The position numbers and the translations under genes were made by a program. 64,000 nt of DNA from Actinoplanes sp. NBC_00393. GTDB lineage: Bacteria > Actinomycetota > Actinomycetes > Mycobacteriales > Micromonosporaceae. Where the stretch lies: contig NZ_CP107942.1 of assembly GCF_036053395.1 (NCBI RefSeq), positions 8,078,501 through 8,142,500 of the forward strand, read 5' to 3'. Positions 58,030 through 64,000 of this stretch are shown here, piece after piece (position 1 is the stretch's first letter; the number at the start of each line of letters is the position of its first letter). Below the pieces are notes generated by a model, which saw only the letters and a list, made by a program, of their open reading frames with translations, had not been told where the DNA came from and did not search any database.

Positions 58030-58884
58030 TCAGCGAGTGCCGGTGACGACCAGCATCTCGCAGGGACCGACGAATCCGCCCGGTCCCTCGAACTGGCCGA
58101 GCGCCTCCTCGATCTCGGTCCAGGCGGCCTCCCGCTCGGCGACCGGCAGGCCGCTGAGCATCTGGTGCAGCGCGCCGAACGACTCGCGCTCGAAGCGGAC
58201 GCACTCGGCGGCGCTCGCCATCATCACCGGCGACGGGATCGTCTCGACGGTGACGTCCCGGAACCCCACCGCGCGGAAAGCCTGCTCGGCCACACCGGGG
58301 GCACCCAGGCTGAACGGGCCGGGCTGACCCGGAACGGGCGGCGGCAGCTGGGCCCGGCGGCGGATGATGCCGACCGGAACCGCGAAGAAGCCGTTGCGGT
58401 CGGCGGTGGAGTAGACGATCGCGGAGAACCGCCCCTCGGGCCGCAGCGCCGCCCGGACGCCGGACAGCGCGGCCTGCTGGTCCGGGAAGTAGATGAGACC
58501 GACCCGGGAGATGGCCGCGTCGAAGCCGGCGCCGTCGAGGCCGAGCTGTTCGCCGTCGCGTTCGGCGGTGGTGACGTTGCTGAGACCGGCGTCGGTCGCG
58601 GACTTGGCGGCGTACGCCAGGATCGCCGGGGCGATGTCCGTGGCCAGCACCTCGCCGTCGGGGCCGACCCGCTGACCGGCGACGAGGCTCTGCCCTCCGG
58701 CGCCCGCGGCGACGTCCAGCACCCGGCTGCCCCGGGTCACGCCCGCGGCATCGAGCATCCGCTCGGTGGCCGGACCGAGCCAGCGCTCGATCGTCGGCCC
58801 CCAGCGGTGCCACGCCTCGGCCGCGTCCTGCCACTGGACGCGGGTGGTCTCCCTGTACTTCTGCGGGTCGAATGCGGTGGTCAT
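58030..58884 (-). CDS. Class I SAM-dependent methyltransferase
   Basis: 284 residues. SAM site VLDVAAGAGGQSLVAGQRVG, motif II EVLATDIAPAILAYAA, and RVGLIYFPDQQAALSGVRAA. It resembles UbiE/arsenite-type small-molecule methyltransferases. ATG 58884 has GGAGG 5 bases upstream; an extension to 58974 is rejected. It is divergent from the AAA-ATPase regulator gene, 82 bp apart, which may regulate it. Acceptor unknown. Confidence 0.92.
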   Translation of the reverse strand: MTTAFDPQKYRETTRVQWQDAAEAWHRWGPTIERWLGPATERMLDAAGVTRGSRVLDVAAGAGGQSLVAGQRVGPDGEVLATDIAPAILAYAAKSATDAGLSNVTTAERDGEQLGLDGAGFDAAISRVGLIYFPDQQAALSGVRAALRPEGRFSAIVYSTADRNGFFAVPVGIIRRRAQLPPPVPGQPGPFSLGAPGVAEQAFRAVGFRDVTVETIPSPVMMASAAECVRFERESFGALHQMLSGLPVAEREAAWTEIEEALGQFEGPGGFVGPCEMLVVTGTR

Positions 58885-58966
58885 CGGGTCCTCCGGTGAG
58901 TCGATGAGTTGACACCCGTACCGCGCCAGAACCGGCCTGGCGAGCCGCCAGAAACCGGCTGGCAGG

Positions 58967-61565
58967 GTGGACAATCCGGGGGTGGCCCTCTTCGTCGGCC
59001 GGGCCGAGCCGCTGGCCCGGCTCAGCGCGGTCTGTCAGGCGTCCGCGGTCCCGGACAGCCCGGCCGGCCTGGTGCTGGTGACCGGCCAGGCCGGGATCGG
59101 CAAGACCGCGCTCCTGACCCGGTTCGCCGCCGACGCGGCGGCCCGCGGTGCGACGGTGGCGTGGGGCACCTGCTGGGACGGTGATCAGGCCCCCGCTTGG
59201 TGGCCGTGGACGCAGGCGTTGCGCGCGCTGCTGGACCAGCACGACGGCCTGCGCGCCGAAGCGGATCCGGCGCTCGCGGCGATCGTGCCGGAGTTGGGCG
59301 GCGCATCGCCGGTCGGCACCGCCGGGCAGTTCGAGGTCTTCGACGCGGTCGGTCGCCTGCTCAGCCGGGTGGGCCGGGCCGCACCGGTGGCCGTCCTGCT
59401 CGACGACCTCCAGTGGGCCGACCGGTCGACGGTCGACCTGATCCGCTTCCTGGCGCACCGGCCGCGGACCGGCGGGGTGGTGCTGGTCGGGGCGTACCGG
59501 CAGGGGGAGGCACGCGACGTCGTCGCGGTGGCGCTGTCCGAGCTGTCCAACGCCGCCGAGCTGGTGCCGCTGCGCGGACTGCCGGCCGGCGACGTCACCG
59601 ATCTGGTCCGCACCATCGCCGGGGACGCGGCGGCAGCTGAGTGGGCCGGCCCGGTGTACGAACGTAGCGGCGGGCACCCGTTCTTCGCCGGGGAGTTGTG
59701 CCGGCTGCTCACCGCCGACGGCGACGACGCGTGGCGCGCTGCGGTGCCGGTCGCGGTCCGCGAGGCGATCGGCCGCCGGCTGGCCCGCCTGCCGACGGCG
59801 TGCACGGTGATGCTGGACGCCGCGGCGCTGAGCTGGGCACGGGCCGCCGCCGACGCCGACCGGGCCGGGTACGCGTTCACCGACGCCGCCGGCCAGCTGG
59901 CCCGGGCCCGGGAGGCCGTCACCGACGCCGGTGACCGGCTCACCGCCGCCGAGCTGGTGCTGCTGCTCACCGAGGAGGCCGACCTGCGGCTGCGCGGCGG
60001 CGACGCCGGGACGGCAAGGGCTCTCCTGGACACCGCATGGGCAAGAGCGGAGCCGACCGGAGATGCCGACCTGCTCGGCGCGGTCGCGCTCGGCCTGGAC
60101 CGGATCGGCGCCCGGTTCGCGATGCCGCGGACCGACCTGGTCGCTGTCCTGGAGACCGCCCGGGCCGGGCTGGCCGGCCGGGGCACCTCGGCCGAGGCGC
60201 AGGTGATCGCGGCAATCGCCCGGCAGCTACAGCACTCCGTGTCGGTGGATCGGCAGCAGGCGCGTCTCCTGGCCGAGCGGGCCGTGGCGATCGCCCGCGA
60301 TCTGGACGACCCGGTCACCCTGGCGACCTGCCTGCTGGCACAGCACGACACACTGTGGACGGCCGGCACGGCCCGCGCGCGCGAGGCGATCGCGACGGAG
60401 ATCGCCGAACTGGCCCGCCGCGCCGGTGACTCGGAACGGCACGCGCAGGCGCTGCTGCTCACCGCCACCGCGCAGCTGGAGTCCGGGTCAGCGGCGTTCC
60501 GGGCCACCTTGAACCAGTACGGCTACGTCACCGAGCGACTCCGCCAGCCGCGCCAAACCTACTACCTGCGGATTCGCGAGGCGGCGCAGGCACTGCTCGA
60601 CGGCGACATCGATCTCGGCGAACGACTCGCGGACGAGGCGGCCCGGCTCGGCGAGGCGGTCGGCGACAGTGACACCGGAAACGTACGGATGTCGCAGCGC
60701 CTGGAGATCGTCCGGTGCCGGGCCGACCCGGCCGAGTTGCGGGCGACCGCCGCGGCCGCCGTCGAATGGTGGATCGGCGCCCCCGGCGCATGCGCACGCG
60801 GTCGCCGCCGGTTTCTACGCCCGAGCCGGTGACCTCACCGCCGCCCGGCGCGAGGTGGACACCGTGCTCGCCCTGAAGGAGTGGCGGACCGACCGCTCGT
60901 ACCTGTGGTCGGTGTTCGTCGGAGAACTCGTGACGGCCGCGATCGCGCTGGCCGACCGGCCACTCTGCGCCAGGCTGTTGAACGACCTGCTCCCGCACGC
61001 GGAGACCTGCGCCGTCAACGCTGCGCTGGTCTGTTTCATGGGCGCCCACGCCCATCGCGTCGGCCTGTTGTACTCGGCACTGGGCAACCCGCAGGAGGCC
61101 GAGCAGTGGCTGCGCCGGGCACTGGAGGTGCACGACCTGGCAGCCCTGCTCAGCTGGCCCGGGGAGGCCGTGCCCGCGTTGCAACTGGCCGGCCCGGCGT
61201 ACCCCACCGAACCGCACGGCCAGGACCCGATGCTCGACCGGCGGGCTTTGCAGGCCTACCGCCAACGGCTGGCCGATCTCGAGGACGAGCTGGACAGCGC
61301 GCAGACCCTGCACGACGAGGCCCGCCGGCAGCGCGCCACCGACGAACGGGAACAGCTGCTCGCGGAGTTGCGCCGGGCCACCCGGCCGGGCGGGACCGCC
61401 CGGCCGCTGGGACCGAGCGCCACCGAGCGCGCCCGCAAAGCCGTCACAGCACGGGTACGCGACGCCATCCGCCACATCGCCGAGGTCCACCCGGACCTCG
61501 GCGATTACCTGGACCGCACCGTCCGCACCGGTGTCACCTGCCGCTACGACCCACCGACCGGCTGA
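58967..61565 (+). pseudogene. AAA-ATPase (MalT/LuxR-like) regulator, frameshifted
   Basis: Two adjacent frames form one protein of ~865 residues. Frame 1 (58967-60832): GRAEPLARLSAVCQ, Walker A VTGQAGIGKTALLTRF, LLDDLQWADRSTVDLIRFLA (Walker B), then TPR-like repeats, ending AAAVEWWIGAPG. Frame 2 continues PAHAHAVAAGFYARAGDLTA to 61565 and ends in an ERARKAVTARVRDAIRHI and HPDLGDYLDRTVRTG segment typical of this family. A run of five C at 60780-60784 has one base too many: with four C the reading is GAPAHAHAVAAG without a break. No LuxR HTH is visible. It could be a mutation, a sequencing error or slippage. Confidence 0.8.
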
Positions 61566-61727
61566 CCGGCCGAAGTCCACGGGTATGACACCACTGACAC
61601 AGTGCCACGCTCCGGTCGTACGTCGTGGCTTGGGTTTCGGCTCTGATCTATGCTTCCGCGCGAACGCGGCGATGGTCATCGATTCATGGGCAGCCGCGTC
61701 GACCTGACCTGACTGCGGGGGCTTCCC

Positions 61728-64000
61728 TTGATCAAATCCTTTGTTGTGCGGCTCGGCAGCGCGGTCGCTGCCGGCCTACTAGCGGTGGGCGGGCTTGCCA
61801 CGCCTGCCTTGGCGGCCGGGACGGGCACCGTCGACGGCGTGTTCACCGATGCTGCGGGCTCGCCCGTGGCCGACGGATGGGTGGAGATCTTCTCCGCCGA
61901 GGACGGTGGCTGGCTGACCTACGCGGCGACCGACGGCGACGGCCGCTTCCAGGCGACCGATGTGCCGGCCGGTGCCGTCAAGGTGTCGTTCACCAGCGCC
62001 GGGCTGACTCAGTGGGCGCCCGGGAAGCTCAGCCAGGAGGACGCCGGTGCCTACCGGGTGGTGGCCGACGAGACGGTCACCGTCAACGAGCGGCGCCTGC
62101 CCACCGGCACGATCTCGGGCGTGGTGACCGGCTCGGACGGCACGCCTGCCGCCGGGGTGCTGGTGGACGCGCGTGAGCTGGAAACCAGCGGCCACGTGAA
62201 CGCCTACACCGACGAGACCGGCCGGTACTCGATCACCGCGTGGACCGGTGACTATCACGTCGGTTTCGGGCCGGAGTCGGCTCGGCAGTGGGCGCCGCGA
62301 GCGGCCGACGAGAAGGATGCCGACACCTACACGGTCGTGGCCGGCGGGAGCGTCGAACTCGACGAGCAGTTGCTGGCGACCGGCACGATCGGCGGACGGC
62401 TCACCGGCGAGGACGGCAGCACAGCGTTGGCCTATGTCGACGTCTTCCTCTACCGCGGTGCCGAGTCGATCGCGTCCACCAGCACGAACGAAGACGGCGG
62501 CTACTCGTTCCCGGTGCTCCCCGGTGACTACGTCGTGTCGTTCCGGGCCGAGTGGAACGGTCCGGAACAGTTCGTTCCCGGCGCCTCGGAACTGTCGAAG
62601 GCACGCGTCCACACCGTGGCCGCCGGGCAGACCGTCGTCGCCGACGACTCGGTGGTCGGCCCGGCGACCGTGCAGGGTCGGCTGGTCGACTCCGCCGGGC
62701 GCCCGCAGGCCGGCTTCCAGGTCTTCGTCAGTTCCACCGATGACGAGTACGGCTACGGCGACCTGACCGATTCCGACGGTCGCTGGCGGGTGACGGACGT
62801 GCAGCCGAGCGACTACCGCGTGTCCTTCAACAACCCGTCGTGGAGCCGCACCCAGTACGCGTACGGCAAGTCCAAGGCCGAGGACGCCGAGGTCTTCTCG
62901 ATCGCCGGCGGGGAGTCGGTCACCGTGAACGACACCTGGCTGCCCGGCGCGACGCTCACGGTCAAGGCCGTGGACGCAGTCACCGGCGCCGCCGTGGCCG
63001 ATTTCTGTGCCCAGATCGAGGGCGCCGGCGAATGCACGACGAACGGCACGGCAACCGTCACCGATCTGCCTGCCGGAAAGTACAGCCTCGAGATCACGCC
63101 GGACGCGGCGAGCTACTACCTGAACGAGGACACGCAGGTCACGCTCGCCGCGGGCCAGACGGCCACCGCCACGGTGCGGCTCGCCACCGGCGGCAAGGTC
63201 TCCTTCGCCGCCACTGACAAGGCAACCGGGGCTCCGGTGGAGGAGACCTGCTTCGTCCTGGAGACCATCGGCAGCGGCGGCCTGCCGGACGGCACCGGAG
63301 ACTGCACCAACGCCCAGGGCAAGCTGGTCGGTGGCACGCTGGCGCCGGGCACCTATGAGGCGTTCGCGTTCGCCCCGGGCACGTACGGGCACCAGTGGGT
63401 CGGCGCGACCGGCGGCACCGGGAACCAGAAGGCTGCGGCCCGGATCGTCGTCAAGGCCGGCAAGACGGTGACGGCTCCGGCCGCTCGGCTCGACCCGGCC
63501 GGCTCGATCACCGGCGTGGTGACCGGGGCGGACGGCGCCGCGATCGCCGACGCCGACGTCTCGTTCACCGCCTGGAGCCTGGGGGCCGGCTCCTCGCACA
63601 GCGTGAGCACGGACGAGAAGGGCAAATACACGATCGAGAAGCTTGGCCCGTACGCTTGGCCGCTCTCCGTGACCGCGAGTGGTCACCCGCGGCAGTGGTC
63701 CGGGAACGTCGGCAACCGTTTCAAGGCGGTGCACATCCCCGTCACCGCCGGCGGCACTGCCACGTACGACATCGCGCTGACCCGTACCTCGTCCCTGCAG
63801 GGCAAGGTCACGCTCGCCGCCGGCCTCCCGGCGGACGGCTGGCGGCTCACCGTGATCAACGCGGTGACCGGCGACGAGATGGCCGAGTTCGACAGCTACA
63901 ACGTCGGCCCGGACGGCGCCTACGAGATGCCGGTGATCGGCGGCCAGCAGGTGAAGATCCGCTGGACGGCGCGGTCCGAGGGGCAGACCATCGCCTCCGG
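61728..64000 (+). CDS. Secreted protein of repeated carboxypeptidase-regulatory-like domains (3' partial)
   Basis: The frame is open from TTG 61728 (GGGGG upstream) to the end of the window, more than 757 codons. Signal peptide VVRLGSAVAAGLLAVGGLAT, cleavage near ALAA. Then at least seven Ig/CarboxypepD_reg-like units of ~85 residues, each with a G.V....G.P..G..V...D..G.Y....L..G.Y.V.F pattern: GTVDGVFTDAAGSPVADGWV, GTISGVVTGSDGTPAAGVLV, GTIGGRLTGEDGSTALAYVD, ATVQGRLVDSAGRPQAGFQV and others. No enzyme domain is seen in this part. Likely a surface or matrix adhesin-type protein; the C-terminal anchor is outside the window. Confidence 0.85.
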   Translation, partial: MIKSFVVRLGSAVAAGLLAVGGLATPALAAGTGTVDGVFTDAAGSPVADGWVEIFSAEDGGWLTYAATDGDGRFQATDVPAGAVKVSFTSAGLTQWAPGKLSQEDAGAYRVVADETVTVNERRLPTGTISGVVTGSDGTPAAGVLVDARELETSGHVNAYTDETGRYSITAWTGDYHVGFGPESARQWAPRAADEKDADTYTVVAGGSVELDEQLLATGTIGGRLTGEDGSTALAYVDVFLYRGAESIASTSTNEDGGYSFPVLPGDYVVSFRAEWNGPEQFVPGASELSKARVHTVAAGQTVVADDSVVGPATVQGRLVDSAGRPQAGFQVFVSSTDDEYGYGDLTDSDGRWRVTDVQPSDYRVSFNNPSWSRTQYAYGKSKAEDAEVFSIAGGESVTVNDTWLPGATLTVKAVDAVTGAAVADFCAQIEGAGECTTNGTATVTDLPAGKYSLEITPDAASYYLNEDTQVTLAAGQTATATVRLATGGKVSFAATDKATGAPVEETCFVLETIGSGGLPDGTGDCTNAQGKLVGGTLAPGTYEAFAFAPGTYGHQWVGATGGTGNQKAAARIVVKAGKTVTAPAARLDPAGSITGVVTGADGAAIADADVSFTAWSLGAGSSHSVSTDEKGKYTIEKLGPYAWPLSVTASGHPRQWSGNVGNRFKAVHIPVTAGGTATYDIALTRTSSLQGKVTLAAGLPADGWRLTVINAVTGDEMAEFDSYNVGPDGAYEMPVIGGQQVKIRWTARSEGQTIAS

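Noticed and set aside
1..64000. tRNA and rRNA genes
   Set aside because: I looked for T-loop-like GGTTCGA strings; those found (5590 and 12220 regions) lie in a terminator and in the transposase gene and do not fold as tRNA. I cannot run a covariance search.

Overview
The window is high-GC actinobacterial DNA. GTG and TTG starts, many possible leaderless promoters, a WhiJ-type XRE regulator (DUF5753) with a DUF397 partner, and the secreted-protein repertoire all suggest a filamentous Micromonosporaceae such as Actinoplanes. The genus is inferred from family content, not proven. The window opens inside a MarR regulator and closes inside a large secreted protein. No rRNA, tRNA or CRISPR array was recognised.

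Layout: 1-4.9 kb holds a MarR regulator coupled to a DHA2 efflux pump, a TPR-GGDEF protein and an S-adenosylmethionine-dependent methyltransferase. 4.9-8.6 kb is a regulatory island with a duplicated promoter block, tiny genes, a DUF397 protein and its XRE partner. 8.6-11.2 kb has an ECF-like sigma factor divergent from a Ser/Thr kinase, then a lipoprotein. An IS5-type element (11,375-12,360) sits exactly at the stop codon of an LLM monooxygenase/FAD oxidoreductase fusion gene. 14.6-20.2 kb has a nitroreductase remnant, purC, a large PLD-helicase-DUF3427 protein and an MFS permease. 20.4-25.1 kb is a same-strand run: OmpR-type two-component system, a lytic polysaccharide monooxygenase (LPMO), a DUF305 lipoprotein and a PQQ-propeller protein. 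25.1-32.3 kb has BioY, DUF2071, a roadblock-like protein, an ArsR regulator, a pseudokinase and a three-gene sugar operon behind a LacI-type palindrome.

35.5-42.3 kb is the most coherent system: an iron/heme acquisition locus built around a near-consensus DtxR/IdeR box. On one side lie an HtaA heme-binding domain fused to a WxL-like domain, a DUF916 (WxL-interacting) protein and a heme oxygenase. On the other lie a second membrane-anchored surface protein and the HmuTUV heme ABC transporter. Heme would be captured at the surface, imported and then cleaved. Between hmuU and hmuV a 53-bp unit is present three times and creates two 18-codon mini-ORFs, each overlapping its neighbours by ATGA.

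42.3-51 kb holds four secreted Ig-like paralogs, a DNA-binding protein with two strikingly similar operator-like repeats at its start, and a YkoEDC-type ECF transporter. 51-58 kb holds a hybrid IS30-HTH/MarR regulator facing a DUF4097-DrrAB operon, a membrane-bound alpha/beta hydrolase and a NarL-type two-component system. 58-64 kb holds a methyltransferase, an AAA-ATPase regulator gene broken by one extra base in a C5 run, and a partial repeat-rich secreted protein.
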